Below are positions 1 through 8,898 of a DNA stretch of 64,000 bases, one piece after another. A model generated the notes under the pieces. That model searched no databases. It saw only the letters and a list, made by a program, of their open reading frames with translations, and was not told where the DNA came from. Origin of the DNA: Thiosulfatimonas sediminis (GTDB taxonomy: Bacteria > Pseudomonadota > Gammaproteobacteria > Thiomicrospirales > Thiomicrospiraceae); contig NZ_AP021889.1 of NCBI RefSeq assembly GCF_011398355.1, forward strand, positions 310,001-374,000, read 5' to 3'. Numbering within the stretch: the stretch's first letter is position 1; each line of letters opens with the position of its first letter. Position numbers and translations under genes: made by a program.

Positions 1-128
1 CCGCAGGCGATGTGTATTTGGACAACACGGAAGAGCGTCCGTTTTTACCTAATTGGAACCGTGTCGCCAGTGCTTGCCCGACAGTGCTGGAGGAACTGTT
101 TGAAGCGGTCGCGCTAGACAATCAATAA
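1..128 (+). CDS. C-terminal end of a probable glucosyl-3-phosphoglycerate synthase (partial)
   Basis: Only the last 41 codons are present; the reading frame is open from base 3 and closes at TAA 126-128. The visible tail contains LPNWNRV followed by a helical stretch ending in FEAVALDNQ. I do not recognise it with certainty. The assignment to a glucosyl-3-phosphoglycerate synthase rests mainly on context, because a GH13_18 phosphorylase and a glycerate kinase follow directly and these three are known to co-occur in glucosylglycerate metabolism. Another glycosyltransferase or a sugar phosphatase would fit the fragment equally well. Confidence 0.4.
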   Translation, partial: AGDVYLDNTEERPFLPNWNRVASACPTVLEELFEAVALDNQ

Positions 129-149
129 TCAAACTCGGCGAGGTAGGCT

Positions 150-1925
150 ATGACCCAAGCTAATTTAGCGCGTATCAAAGCGCATCTGCAGAACATTTAT
201 GAAGATTCCATCAAGGTCGAAATTGCCTACCAAGGCATTGTTGAGTTGCTTGTACAACAGAGTAAAAGCAACGAACAACGCCCCAAAAAATGGGATCAAA
301 AAGATGCACTTCTCATTACTTATGGCGACAGTTTTTTGCAGGATGGCGAAATGCCTTTAGTTACCTTGCAGCGTTTTTTGGATGAGTATGTTAAAGACTC
401 TATTAATTGTGTGCATATTTTGCCATTCTTTCCCTATAGCTCTGACGATGGTTTTTCGGTTATTGACTATCTGATGGTTGATCCCGATTTGGGTGACTGG
501 ACGGATATTGCACAACTAAATAAACATTATGATCTGATGTTTGATTTGGTGATTAACCATGTCTCGCGTGAAAGTCTTTGGTTTACCGATTACAAAGCCG
601 GACGCGCGCCTTACACCGACTTTTTTATTGACGTAGCGGGTGATCCCGATTTGTCGCAGGTCACTCGGCCGCGCAATACGCCCTTGCTGGTGCCGGCTTA
701 TACCCATCATGGGCGTAAAAAAGTTTGGGCGACGTTTAGCGCCGATCAGATTGACCTGAATTTTGCTAATCCGTTGGTGTTGGTGAAAATGTTGCAGGTA
801 TTGATGTTTTATGTGCAGCAAGGATCGCGCATTATCCGTCTGGATGCCATTGCGTTTTTGTGGAAGAAAATCGGCACTCCTTGTGTGCATCTGCTACAAA
901 CACATGAAGCGGTTAAGTTAATGCGTAGCTTGTTGGATCTGGTCGCCCCCGATGTCATTTTACTGACTGAAACCAATGTGCCGCATCAAGAAAATCTTAG
1001 CTATTTTGGCGAAAGCGATGAAGCGCATATGGTCTATCAATTCAGCTTAGCGCCGTTGATTTTGCACGCTCTGCACCGTGGTGACGGCAGCTATTTAACC
1101 GATTGGGCGAGTCATTTAGAACCGCCGCCGGACAATTGCACTTTCCTTAACTTTACTGCATCGCATGACGGGGTGGGGTTGCGTCCGGTAGAGGGGATTC
1201 TGCCGCAACGTGAAGTCGAGGATTTGGTTAATAACATGCACCGTCTGGGTGGCTTTGTGTCGATGAAGTCCAATCCAGACGGCACGCAAAGCCCGTATGA
1301 AATCAATATCACTTACTTTAGCGCCTTGCGCGAAACCCATAACAGTAACGGCCCTGACCAATGGCAAGTAGAGCGCTTTATCTGCTCGCAAAATATGATG
1401 ATGTGTTTACAAGGCGTTCCGGCTTTTTATGTGCATTCTTTAACGGCAACGCCGAATGACAGAGATGGGGTTGAAAAGACTGGGCGAACACGCTCGATTA
1501 ACCGTCGTAAATGGGATTATTCTTACTTACAAGCCTTGATTGGCAGTGAGCGAAGTTCCAACGCGGAAGTGATTAAGCGATTAACTAATTTAATTAAACA
1601 GCGCAAAAAACATAAAGCGTTTGATCCGCACACGCCACAAAGGGTGGTTGACTTAGGATCGAATTTCTTCATTTTGTGGCGCGCTGGCGATGGCGTAAAA
1701 TTTCCGCTGCTGGCGGTGCATAATCTTACTGCAGAGATTCAACCGTTGGATTTAACCCTGATAGATGGATTTACCGCGCACAAAGCGTGGGTGGATTTGC
1801 TTGCCGCCGGTCAAATTATTAGCCTGCAAAGTTCAAAAGCCATGCTGCAACCTTACCAATCGATGTGGTTAATGCCACAGGAGATTGACGGCGAAAGTGC
1901 GCTTTGGGCGATTTCAACAAATTAA
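150..1925 (+). CDS. GH13_18 sugar phosphorylase, probable glucosylglycerate phosphorylase
   Basis: This 591-aa cytoplasmic enzyme has the alpha-amylase-fold signatures of the sucrose phosphorylase subfamily: FDLVINH (about residues 131-137), RLDA with the nucleophile Asp near 232, TETNVPH with the acid/base Glu near 274, and ASHDGVGLRP near 337. Phosphorylases of this subfamily cleave an alpha-glucoside with phosphate, giving glucose 1-phosphate. At 591 aa it is longer than typical sucrose phosphorylases (about 490 aa) and closer to glucosylglycerate phosphorylases. The following glycerate kinase would consume the glycerate released, which supports glucosylglycerate as substrate. The start is ATG 150 with GAGG upstream. 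Sucrose phosphorylase or another GH13_18 specificity remains possible. Confidence 0.8.
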   Translation: MTQANLARIKAHLQNIYEDSIKVEIAYQGIVELLVQQSKSNEQRPKKWDQKDALLITYGDSFLQDGEMPLVTLQRFLDEYVKDSINCVHILPFFPYSSDDGFSVIDYLMVDPDLGDWTDIAQLNKHYDLMFDLVINHVSRESLWFTDYKAGRAPYTDFFIDVAGDPDLSQVTRPRNTPLLVPAYTHHGRKKVWATFSADQIDLNFANPLVLVKMLQVLMFYVQQGSRIIRLDAIAFLWKKIGTPCVHLLQTHEAVKLMRSLLDLVAPDVILLTETNVPHQENLSYFGESDEAHMVYQFSLAPLILHALHRGDGSYLTDWASHLEPPPDNCTFLNFTASHDGVGLRPVEGILPQREVEDLVNNMHRLGGFVSMKSNPDGTQSPYEINITYFSALRETHNSNGPDQWQVERFICSQNMMMCLQGVPAFYVHSLTATPNDRDGVEKTGRTRSINRRKWDYSYLQALIGSERSSNAEVIKRLTNLIKQRKKHKAFDPHTPQRVVDLGSNFFILWRAGDGVKFPLLAVHNLTAEIQPLDLTLIDGFTAHKAWVDLLAAGQIISLQSSKAMLQPYQSMWLMPQEIDGESALWAISTN

Positions 1926-1934
1926 GGATAAGCC

Positions 1935-3071
1935 ATGCCTCGCATATTGATTGCTCCGGATAGTTTTAAGGGGTCTCTAACCGCTGTGCAGTTTTGTCAA
2001 ATTACTGAGCATCTTATTCAACAGCTGATACCAGAAGCGCAAGTCTTGCGATTGCCCTTGTCGGATGGAGGGGAGGGATTTGTTGATGCTTTTGTCACTG
2101 CGGACTTAGCCACTCGTGAGACGGTGTGGGTAAGTGGTCCGCTGGGTAAAAAAGTCAAAGCGGCTTTTGCTTGGCAGGCGCATAGTAACACTGCCATGAT
2201 TGAAATGGCGCAAGCCAGTGGCTTGCCCAAAGTCCGCTTAGATGAGCGTAATCCACTGCAAACTCATACCTATGGAACTGGCCAAGTGATTCAGGCGGCT
2301 TTGGATAAAGGGGCGCAAAAAATTGTGCTTGGTTTAGGCGGTTCGGCCACCAATGATGGTGGTGTGGCAGCTTTGCAAGCTTTGGGGGTAGAGGTGGTTG
2401 ATGCCGAAAGACTGCCGGTTGGTTTGGGTGGTCAAGTTTTGAAGTCTATTGCGCGCATTGACAAGATTCCTGAAGCCTTGAACCAAGTTGAATGGGTTCT
2501 GGCTTGCGATGTCACAAACCCGTTGCTCGGCGCAAACGGGGCAACAGCGATTTTCGGGCCGCAAAAAGGCTTGCAACCACAGCAGTTTGAGCTACTTGAA
2601 AATGGCTTGGCAAATTGGGCGAAAGTGATTCAACAGCGCACTGGAAAAACAGTGGCGAATCTGTCTGGTGCCGGTGCGGCAGGTGGTATGGCGGCCGGTT
2701 TTATGGGTATCTTGAACGCCCAAATTCAACCGGGTTTTGAAGTACTGCGCGAACAATTACAGCTTGATGCGGCGATGCAGCCAAAAGATGGCGTGCCATT
2801 GGATTGGGTGATTACGGGGGAAGGGCGTATCGATGAGCAAACTGCGTTTGGTAAGCTGCCAATGCGTATCGCTCAAATGGCGCAAGCGAATCATGTTCCT
2901 TGCATCGGTATTTGCGGTAGTTTAGGGGCTTCTTTACAAGATTTGCCGGCATTTAACGGCTTGTTCAGTATTGTGAATGCCCCTATGGCTGAAATGGACG
3001 CAATGCGTGATGCGCCGCAATTATTAGAGAGTCTTCTGCGAAATCTATTACCACTGCTTAAAATGCATTAA
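1935..3071 (+). CDS. glycerate kinase (GlxK/GarK family)
   Basis: The 378-aa product has the hallmarks of the type I glycerate kinase family: N-terminal APDSFKGSL, the glycine-rich LGLGGSATNDGG near residue 135, and ITGEGRIDEQTAFGK in the C-terminal third. The family phosphorylates glycerate with ATP, in bacteria usually to 2-phosphoglycerate. It starts 9 bp after the GH13_18 gene with a GGATAAGCC spacer, so the two are surely cotranscribed. In this context it probably returns glycerate from glucosylglycerate breakdown to glycolysis; a role in photorespiratory glycerate salvage is an alternative in this RuBisCO-bearing organism. Confidence 0.9.
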   Translation: MPRILIAPDSFKGSLTAVQFCQITEHLIQQLIPEAQVLRLPLSDGGEGFVDAFVTADLATRETVWVSGPLGKKVKAAFAWQAHSNTAMIEMAQASGLPKVRLDERNPLQTHTYGTGQVIQAALDKGAQKIVLGLGGSATNDGGVAALQALGVEVVDAERLPVGLGGQVLKSIARIDKIPEALNQVEWVLACDVTNPLLGANGATAIFGPQKGLQPQQFELLENGLANWAKVIQQRTGKTVANLSGAGAAGGMAAGFMGILNAQIQPGFEVLREQLQLDAAMQPKDGVPLDWVITGEGRIDEQTAFGKLPMRIAQMAQANHVPCIGICGSLGASLQDLPAFNGLFSIVNAPMAEMDAMRDAPQLLESLLRNLLPLLKMH

Positions 3072-3166
3072 TGCGCTGGTTGAGAAGAGTTGAATGCAGC
3101 TGGTCAATTAAAGTGCTTGTTTGACTTCTTTCGCCAGCCGTTCATTGATTGGGTAGCTTGCTCTCC

Positions 3167-3553
3167 TTAAGCAAATTGTAAGTCCATCTCGTATAAGTTC
3201 ATCAATAAGTTGAGCTGATGAAATTCAGTTGGTATTTTCAGTACATCATCACAATGGTTGTGCAGTTCCTCAATTGACGTACTGGAATCTTTGTCTACGA
3301 GAAAGACCAGTTTGGCTTGTCGATTAATCATAATTTCCGCGATTTTCCGACATTTTTCATCAAAGGTATTGATATGAACAAATACGATGGTTGGCTTCTT
3401 ACGGATAATTGTCCACATGATTTCGAAAAATTCTTTTTGGACATGCAAGGTGTGACAATAATCTTTTAAGTTACGCTCGATAGCTGGAATTTTATCTACG
3501 CTTAAGTCGATGTATAAAATGTCTTGGAAAGGTTTGGTATTGCTGTTAAACAT
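3167..3553 (-). CDS. receiver-like (pseudo-receiver) domain protein
   Basis: This 128-aa protein reads as a single CheY-like alpha/beta domain: strand 1 DILYIDLS (about 11-18), strand 3 PTIVFVHINTFD (about 54-65), strand 4 KLVFLVDK, and strand 5 DVLKIP. Where a receiver has its phospho-accepting Asp at the end of strand 3, this protein has VFVHI, so a His or neighbouring residue replaces it, and the acidic pair after strand 1 is not clear. It may thus be a phosphorylation-independent receiver. An excellent ribosome-binding site, AAGGAGG, lies 6-7 bases before the ATG, suggesting good translation. It is monocistronic and convergent with the glycerate kinase gene. The fold is inferred from pattern, not from a search. 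Confidence 0.5.
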   Translation of the reverse strand: MFNSNTKPFQDILYIDLSVDKIPAIERNLKDYCHTLHVQKEFFEIMWTIIRKKPTIVFVHINTFDEKCRKIAEIMINRQAKLVFLVDKDSSTSIEELHNHCDDVLKIPTEFHQLNLLMNLYEMDLQFA

Positions 3554-3862
3554 AACGATACCTCCTTAAATATTTCAATACAGCAAGAAATTTGCTGTTA
3601 GTAAAAATACTTAACTAGTAAATTTAATTTAACAGTTTTTGTAGGGTTATGTAAAGAAACTTTAGCGCGTTTGCAAAAAAAAATTGGCGAATCGAGCGTT
3701 ATAGATGAACCGTAAATTTTATAGGTGTGAAAAGAAGATAAAGCGCCTATCAACGCACCGCAAGCGATTTTCCGGTTAGTGGCTGGTTAAGAAAATCTTG
3801 TGTGCTTGATTTTAGGTTGCGCTAAGATTGAAGCGCGTTTGTTAAACCTAAGGAGTTGAGTA
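3554..3862. other. AT-rich divergent intergenic region
   Basis: This region separates the pseudo-receiver gene (minus) from the DUF2892 gene (plus) and should hold both promoters. An inverted repeat CTGTTA (3595-3600) / TAACAG (3630-3635) encloses a very AT-rich core that includes ACTAGT, and is followed by a T run. No coding sequence was found in it. Confidence 0.5.
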
Positions 3863-4183
3863 ATGAGTAGCGTGATTAAAGGCAATCGCCCTTTGCGTAT
3901 TTTTGCGGCGATGGTGTTAATTTTGTTGTTGGTTTCCCAGTGGATGGGGCAGATTGATTTAACCCAGATTTCGTTTTTATGGGTGATGATTGCGATGGCG
4001 ATTAACGCCTTGCAGGCGTCCTACACCGGTTTTTGTCCGATGTTCAAAAACGCCAAAGGCGAATGCGTTGCCTGCGGTGTGGCTTGTGATACGCAGGAAT
4101 GCAAACCAGCCGATACTAAATCAGAAAAAGAATCTTGCTGCTCTGGTTCGGATTGCTGCGGTGGCTCAAACAAAAAAGCTTGA
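3863..4183 (+). CDS. DUF2892 (YgaP-like transmembrane) protein with Cys-rich tail
   Basis: The 106-aa protein has two hydrophobic segments (about 11-27 and 36-50) and the NALQASYTGFCPM motif typical of DUF2892, the membrane-anchor domain also found in YgaP rhodanese. After this comes CVACGVAC and a C-terminal CCSGSDCCGG cluster, giving ten cysteines in the last 50 residues. Such a tail suggests metal or sulfur handling, which is inference only. AAGGAG lies 6 bases before ATG 3863. The gene stands alone and is followed by a strong terminator. Confidence 0.75.
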   Translation: MSSVIKGNRPLRIFAAMVLILLLVSQWMGQIDLTQISFLWVMIAMAINALQASYTGFCPMFKNAKGECVACGVACDTQECKPADTKSEKESCCSGSDCCGGSNKKA

Positions 4184-4212
4184 TCCCTTTTGCAGATATT
4201 CAAAACCGCTTT

Positions 4213-4240
4213 TAAAAACCGCCTTTAGTGGCGGTTTTTT
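4213..4240 (+). terminator. intrinsic terminator after the DUF2892 gene
   Basis: An AAAACCGCC stem with loop TTTAGT and complementary GGCGGTTTT is followed by a T run. It sits 30 bp past the stop codon. Confidence 0.85.
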
Positions 4241-4419
4241 ATGGGGTTAAGGAAGGCTTTTTTAAGCACCTAGAAAGCTGCATGAATGAAGTAACGCCCT
4301 GTGTTCGCGCTGTTACCAAGGATGAGGTTGATCATTCGTGCCAGCAAACCTGAGTTTCTGGTGTCTGCGATAGAAGCTTCGTTTAGGGTTTGAAGTTCAT
4401 CGCATCAGGACATGCAAAA

Positions 4420-4977
4420 TCACTCTTTCCACTTGATTGAACAGCCCATAGAGGGGATTTGCTCCAGCGGGCCTTGGCCGGTTTTGGCAACTTGTTTCAT
4501 CGCTTCTAATAAATCGCGGCGTACACCTTCCGGTGCGGTTTCTTTGCGTGATGCGTCCAAGCGGCCACGATATTGCAGTTTTAGCTCGGCGTTATAGCCG
4601 AAAAAGTCAGGCGTGCAAACTGCGCCGTAGGCTTTGGCAATTTCTTGGGTTTCGTCGATGACGTAAGGGAAAGGGAAGTCCCATGCATCGGAAATCTTCT
4701 TCATATTTTCAAAACTGTCTTCTTCCTTGAGCGTGGGATCGTTACTCATAATGGCAATCGAGTGGATGCCGTATTCATCGCGCAAAATACGCGTGTCTTC
4801 GACCAAGCGTTGGTGAATCGCTTTCACGTACGGGCAGTGGTTGCAAATGAACATGACTAACAGCCCGTTCTTGCCCTTGGCTTTTTCTAAGTTCCAGTTC
4901 TGACCGTCAACGCCGGGCAAATCGAAGTTGATGGCATCGGCATTAAAATCGCATATTGGAGTGGTTAAACTGACCAT
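4420..4977 (-). CDS. thioredoxin-fold redoxin (AhpC/TSA type)
   Basis: The 185-aa protein carries the thioredoxin-like strand LLVMFICNHCPYV (about 39-51) with a CNHC pair, then SIAIMSNDP and YGAVCTPDFFGY containing the cis-Pro-like TPDFF. This is the pattern of the family usually annotated as thioredoxin family protein/redoxin. No signal peptide is seen, so it probably acts in the cytoplasm. Its physiological partner is unknown. It lies on the same strand as the superoxide dismutase gene, after that gene's terminator, so it is likely transcribed separately or by readthrough. Confidence 0.8.
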   Translation of the reverse strand: MVSLTTPICDFNADAINFDLPGVDGQNWNLEKAKGKNGLLVMFICNHCPYVKAIHQRLVEDTRILRDEYGIHSIAIMSNDPTLKEEDSFENMKKISDAWDFPFPYVIDETQEIAKAYGAVCTPDFFGYNAELKLQYRGRLDASRKETAPEGVRRDLLEAMKQVAKTGQGPLEQIPSMGCSIKWKE

Positions 4978-5055
4978 AGTGTGTTCCTTTTGTATATTGA
5001 CTGAACAAATATTGTAGAGAAGTCCGTAAGAGGTTGACGCTAATGTTTGATGGGC

Positions 5056-5088
5056 GTAAAAAAACCGGAAATCAATCCGGCTTTTTTA
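5056..5088 (-). terminator. intrinsic terminator after the superoxide dismutase gene
   Basis: Read on the minus strand, AAGCCGGATTGATTTCCGG forms a hairpin followed by a run of Ts. The AAAAAAGCC side also allows weaker function in the other direction. Confidence 0.8.
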
Positions 5089-5105
5089 TCTGGTCTTTTC
5101 TGTAA

Positions 5106-5717
5106 TTACGCTTTTGCAGAGGTATACAGTTCGCTAACTTTATTCCAGTTAACCACGTCCCACCAAGCTTGCATGTAGGCTGGACGTAGGTTTTGGTAAC
5201 GTAGGTAGTAGGCGTGTTCCCAAACATCTAGGCCAAGGATTGGCGTGCCTTTCACCGCGGCAACATCCATTAACGGGTTATCTTGGTTTGGTGTTGAGGA
5301 GATTTGCAGTTTGCCGTCGGCAGAAACCGATAGCCACGCCCAGCCAGAACCGAACTGGGTTGCGCCGGCCGTTTGAAATTTGGCTTTCATGTCGTCAAAG
5401 CTGCCGAAAGTGGCGGTGATGTCTTCCATCAAGGCACCGGTCGGCGCGCCCATGCTGTCGCCGCTCATGATTTCCCAGAAGAAGGCGTGGTTCCAGTGAC
5501 CGCCACCGTTGTTACGTACCGCTGGTGAGATAGCGCCGGCATTGGCAATCAGTTCTGCCAATGATTTGTCGGCGTTTTCAGTGCCGTCAATCGCTGCATT
5601 TAGATTCGTGATGTAGGCGTTGTGGTGTTTGGTGTGGTGAATTTCCATGGTGCGCGCGTCAATAGAAACTTCGAGTGCGTCGTAGTCGTAAGGTAGATCC
5701 GGTAGCGTAAATGCCAT
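5106..5717 (-). CDS. sodA: superoxide dismutase, Mn-type by active-site residues
   Basis: The 203-aa protein is a typical Fe/Mn superoxide dismutase: [10 protein letters not shown] near residue 27, [11 protein letters not shown] near 72, GSGWAWL near 122 and [18 protein letters not shown] near 160, which together supply the three His and one Asp metal ligands. Metal preference can be read from two positions. Gly precedes HWNH where Fe enzymes have Gln, and NQDNPLM supplies the Gln that Mn enzymes carry. Both point to Mn or cambialistic use rather than Fe. It has no signal peptide and would remove cytoplasmic superoxide. It is transcribed alone, with its own terminator. Confidence 0.9.
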   Translation of the reverse strand: MAFTLPDLPYDYDALEVSIDARTMEIHHTKHHNAYITNLNAAIDGTENADKSLAELIANAGAISPAVRNNGGGHWNHAFFWEIMSGDSMGAPTGALMEDITATFGSFDDMKAKFQTAGATQFGSGWAWLSVSADGKLQISSTPNQDNPLMDVAAVKGTPILGLDVWEHAYYLRYQNLRPAYMQAWWDVVNWNKVSELYTSAKA

Positions 5718-5814
5718 ATTGATTTCCTTTTTCTGAGTTCAAAATGGGGTTAAAAAAGATGAATTTCTTATTGTAGTCTGCGCCCTGTATTTGTAAATAC
5801 AGGGGGAGAGCTTA

Positions 5815-6111
5815 TTAATAGATATTATCGAGTTTTTCCGGTGCGGGTGCGTAGTCGCTGAGTTTTTCGACTTCGGCAGGGGGCATCTGCATAAAATAGC
5901 CTTTCGTTTGAATCGCCTCGTAGACTTGTTTGCCGTCTTCGCGCGCCATTTTGCGATCTGGCGTTAATTCAAAATCAAAGATATGCTTAGGTTCACCAAA
6001 CATGGTGATTAATTCTTTAGGGAGTTTTTCTAGGCCGTGTTCTTTCGGCACAAATAAATAAAGTTCGTTTTTTTTCGGGCTGCGGAACGCGGATACTTCG
6101 ATGACTTGCAT
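5815..6111 (-). CDS. YcgL family protein
   Basis: This 98-aa protein matches the YcgL family pattern: an N-terminal strand followed by ELYLFVP, the ELxxMFGEPxxxFDFELTPDRKMA core and GYFMQMPP near residue 75. YcgL proteins are widespread in gammaproteobacteria and their function is not settled. The gene is monocistronic and divergent from the NDUFA9-like gene. Confidence 0.8.
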   Translation of the reverse strand: MQVIEVSAFRSPKKNELYLFVPKEHGLEKLPKELITMFGEPKHIFDFELTPDRKMAREDGKQVYEAIQTKGYFMQMPPAEVEKLSDYAPAPEKLDNIY

Positions 6112-6252
6112 GGTTTTGCCTGTTGTTTGGTCAATTTTTACGGGCGCTATTGTATCAAAAAGTGTGACCTAAACAGCAGATGATGCTTGACCTACCCTTA
6201 ACGGATTGATTATCCTTTGCGGATTTGAAAAATAAAAGTGGATTTTAACAAG

Positions 6253-7209
6253 ATGCTACAGAATACAGTTACCGTCTTTGGCGGCACCGGGTTTGTTGGT
6301 CGAGCAGTGGTAAATCAGCTCTCTAAAGCAGGCTATAACACCAAAGTCGTGGTGCGTCGTCCTGAGCGTTTCCGCGAGTTTGCGCTTTACCCGCAGACTA
6401 AGTTGGCGCAACTGAATTCTTATGAAGATGCGGCGGCTTTGGCGACAATATTGCAAGGTTCTGATATTGTTATTGATTTAATTGCGGATCGTACGACGGC
6501 AACCGAAATGGTCGAGAAAGACGATTTTGATGTGGTATCGCAAAAAATGAAATCGGCGTTAGAAACCGCTGGTGTGAAGCGTGTATTGAGTTTGTCGCAA
6601 ATTGGTGCCAACAATCATGTGGATAGTCATACTTGGCAGGGTTCTTTGGCGGCGTTGGACAATCATATGAATACAACTGCGAAAGCGGCGGTTACGCTTT
6701 TTAAAGCGGGCTTGTTGATTGGCGAAGGGGATGACACGACCACACCGTTTGCCAAGCAGTTAAATCGTATGCCGGTGTTGATGGTTGCAAACTCAGCAAC
6801 TCAAGTTCAGCCGTTGTGGGTTCGAGATTTTGCGCAAGCGATGGTGCAGTCGATTCACGCTACAGCGACATTTGGTAAGACTTTAGAGGTTGCGGGTACG
6901 CAGGTGATGACTCTAAAAGCCTTAGGGAAAATGGTGGCGGAGATTATGCAAGTGCAAGATGCTGTTGTCTTTCCAATGTGTAAGTTTAATGCCAAAATCA
7001 TGGCGGCTTTGGGTGGTTTAGCGCCTTTCCAATCGGTTACTAAATCGCAATTGGTGACCCTAGGGCATGATGCAGTGACCGATGCTTCCTTTGCTGAGCA
7101 GTTTGGCTTTGAACCAGCCAGTATTGAATGGTTAATTAGCACCTACGCAGCACCGAAACATTTGCGCGAGCGTTATAACGATTATCGTAAGTACGCAAAC
7201 CGTAATTAA
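6253..7209 (+). CDS. NDUFA9-like NAD(P)-binding epimerase-fold protein
   Basis: The protein begins with the Rossmann motif VFGGTGFVG and contains VVVRRPERF, ADRTT and SQIGANN segments characteristic of atypical short-chain dehydrogenases annotated as complex I NDUFA9 subunit family. The usual catalytic YxxxK is not evident at the expected place. It has no membrane segment. I chose ATG 6253, with GTGGA about ten bases upstream, giving 318 aa; an in-frame GTG at 6238 would add five residues but has no obvious binding site. Its role in this organism is unknown; a redox or quinone-biosynthesis function is only suggested by family membership. Confidence 0.7.
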   Translation: MLQNTVTVFGGTGFVGRAVVNQLSKAGYNTKVVVRRPERFREFALYPQTKLAQLNSYEDAAALATILQGSDIVIDLIADRTTATEMVEKDDFDVVSQKMKSALETAGVKRVLSLSQIGANNHVDSHTWQGSLAALDNHMNTTAKAAVTLFKAGLLIGEGDDTTTPFAKQLNRMPVLMVANSATQVQPLWVRDFAQAMVQSIHATATFGKTLEVAGTQVMTLKALGKMVAEIMQVQDAVVFPMCKFNAKIMAALGGLAPFQSVTKSQLVTLGHDAVTDASFAEQFGFEPASIEWLISTYAAPKHLRERYNDYRKYANRN

Positions 7210-7232
7210 ATGAAAGCGGATTAAGTTGTGCA

Positions 7233-7260
7233 GAAAACCGTCGTTAAGACGGTTTTTTTG
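7233..7260 (+). terminator. intrinsic terminator between the NDUFA9-like gene and cca
   Basis: AAAACCGTC, loop GTTAA, GACGGTTTT and a T run; cca begins 18 bp further on. Confidence 0.8.
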
Positions 7261-7277
7261 TTTTAGGAGAAAGTTTC

Positions 7278-8513
7278 ATGCAAATCTATTTGGTTGGTGG
7301 CGCGGTGCGCGATGCGTTGTTGCAGGTGCCTGTTTATGACCGTGATTGGGTGGTGGTTGGTGCCAGTCAGGAGCAGATGTTAGCGCAAGGGTTTCAACAG
7401 GTTGGCAAAGATTTTCCAGTGTTTTTGCATCCCGATAGCAAAGAAGAATATGCCTTAGCGCGAACGGAGCGCAAACAGGGAGCTGGTTATCATGGTTTTA
7501 GTGTGTTTGCTGAGCCGTGCGTCACCTTGGAAGAGGATTTGATTCGCCGCGATTTGACGATTAACGCGATGGCACGGGCCCAGGACGGTACGATTATCGA
7601 CCCTTATGGCGGGCAGGTGGATTTGCAAAATCGCATTCTACGCCATGTCTCCGGCGCGTTTAGTGAGGATCCATTGCGTGTTTTAAGGGTCGCGCGTTTT
7701 GCCGCCAAGTTGGCGCCTTTCGATTTTGTTTTGGCGGAAGAAACAAAGATTTTAATGGCGCAGATGGTCGCCAGTGGCGAATTGGCTGAACTGACGCCAG
7801 AGCGTGTTTGGCAAGAAGTGGTGAAAGTGCTTGGCAGTGCCGAGCCGCATCGTTTTTTTGAAGTGTTGGATGAAGTCGGTGCGCTGGCGGTGTTGTTCCC
7901 AGAGTTGCAGGCATTGCATGGCGTGACGCAGCCAGAAAAGTATCATCCTGAGGGCGATGCTTGGATTCATACGCTGATGGTATTGCAACAAGCGACCGTG
8001 TTAGATGTTTCTTTGGAGGTGCGCTTTGCGGCGTTAATGCATGATCTTGGCAAGGGCGTTACGCCGCCGGAGTTATGGCCAAAACACCACGGCCATGAAG
8101 CCGCCGGAGTGCCTTTGGTTAAGGCGCTGTGTCAGCGTTATCGTGTACCCAAAAAAATCGAACACTTTGCCTGCAAGGTCACTGAATATCATGGTTTAAT
8201 TCATAATGGCTTGAAAGAGGGGGCGCCTTTTCTTAAGCCCAAGACGTATCATAAGGTGCTACAAAATTGCGGTGCTTATAAAGATCCGCAGACTTTTCAT
8301 AAGCTGTTAATTGTTTGTCAGGCGGATGCACGTGGCCGTTTGGGGTTTGAACAGATTCCTTATCCGCAACTGGTATTTTGGCAGCAGTTATTGGCCGCGG
8401 CCAATCAAGTCGATAATCAAGCGATCATTGCCGAAGGCTTTACCGGTAAGGCGATTGCCGAGCAGATTGAAAAGACTCGGATTGAAAATATCACGAAATT
8501 TATTCGTGGCTGA
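7278..8513 (+). CDS. cca: multifunctional CCA tRNA nucleotidyltransferase
   Basis: The 411-aa enzyme adds or repairs the 3' CCA of tRNAs. It has the class II nucleotidyltransferase signature [12 protein letters not shown] at the N terminus, [10 protein letters not shown] near residue 93, [16 protein letters not shown] near 130, and an HD-domain motif MHDLGKG near 254, the last being typical of the E. coli type of bacterial Cca with phosphatase/phosphodiesterase activity. Length agrees with that group. AGGAG lies 7 bases before ATG. It is followed 13 bp later by the SMR transporter gene, with which it may be cotranscribed. Confidence 0.95.
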   Translation: MQIYLVGGAVRDALLQVPVYDRDWVVVGASQEQMLAQGFQQVGKDFPVFLHPDSKEEYALARTERKQGAGYHGFSVFAEPCVTLEEDLIRRDLTINAMARAQDGTIIDPYGGQVDLQNRILRHVSGAFSEDPLRVLRVARFAAKLAPFDFVLAEETKILMAQMVASGELAELTPERVWQEVVKVLGSAEPHRFFEVLDEVGALAVLFPELQALHGVTQPEKYHPEGDAWIHTLMVLQQATVLDVSLEVRFAALMHDLGKGVTPPELWPKHHGHEAAGVPLVKALCQRYRVPKKIEHFACKVTEYHGLIHNGLKEGAPFLKPKTYHKVLQNCGAYKDPQTFHKLLIVCQADARGRLGFEQIPYPQLVFWQQLLAAANQVDNQAIIAEGFTGKAIAEQIEKTRIENITKFIRG

Positions 8514-8526
8514 GGTGTAAGAAGTT

Positions 8527-8859
8527 ATGCAATATTGGGTGTATTTATTATTGGCAACGGTGGCAGAAGTGATTGCGACCTCAGCCTTAAAAGCGACTGA
8601 AGATTTTACGAAGTTTTGGCCAACGCTGATTGTGGTGATCGGTTATGTCATCGCTTTTTATTTTTTGACCTTGAGTTTAAAGCAAATTCCGATAGGCGTC
8701 GCTTATGCGGTTTGGGCTGGCTTGGGTATTGTTTTTATCTCGCTAATCGGATGGTGGTTGTATGGGCAAATGCTTGATTTGCCGGCCATGCTCGGCATAG
8801 CGTTGATTTTGGCAGGGGTGTTAGTGATTAATTTGTTTTCAAAAAGTGCCGGACACTGA
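8527..8859 (+). CDS. SMR family multidrug exporter (EmrE/QacC-like)
   Basis: The 110-aa inner-membrane protein has four hydrophobic helices and the small multidrug resistance signatures AEVIATSALKAT, containing the conserved membrane Glu near residue 14, and GVAYAVWAGLG near 57. SMR proteins work as dimers that exchange protons for cationic compounds or guanidinium. No guanidine riboswitch was recognised upstream, and the gene sits directly behind cca, so the substrate cannot be predicted. Confidence 0.88.
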   Translation: MQYWVYLLLATVAEVIATSALKATEDFTKFWPTLIVVIGYVIAFYFLTLSLKQIPIGVAYAVWAGLGIVFISLIGWWLYGQMLDLPAMLGIALILAGVLVINLFSKSAGH

Positions 8860-8876
8860 GAGATGAGAGTGCCCGG
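8848..8876. terminator. hairpin between convergent genes
   Basis: GCCGGACACT pairs with AGTGCCCGGC with a single mismatch. There is no T run, so termination here is uncertain. Confidence 0.35.
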
Positions 8877-8898
8877 CCAAAGAGACTGAAAAATAAAA

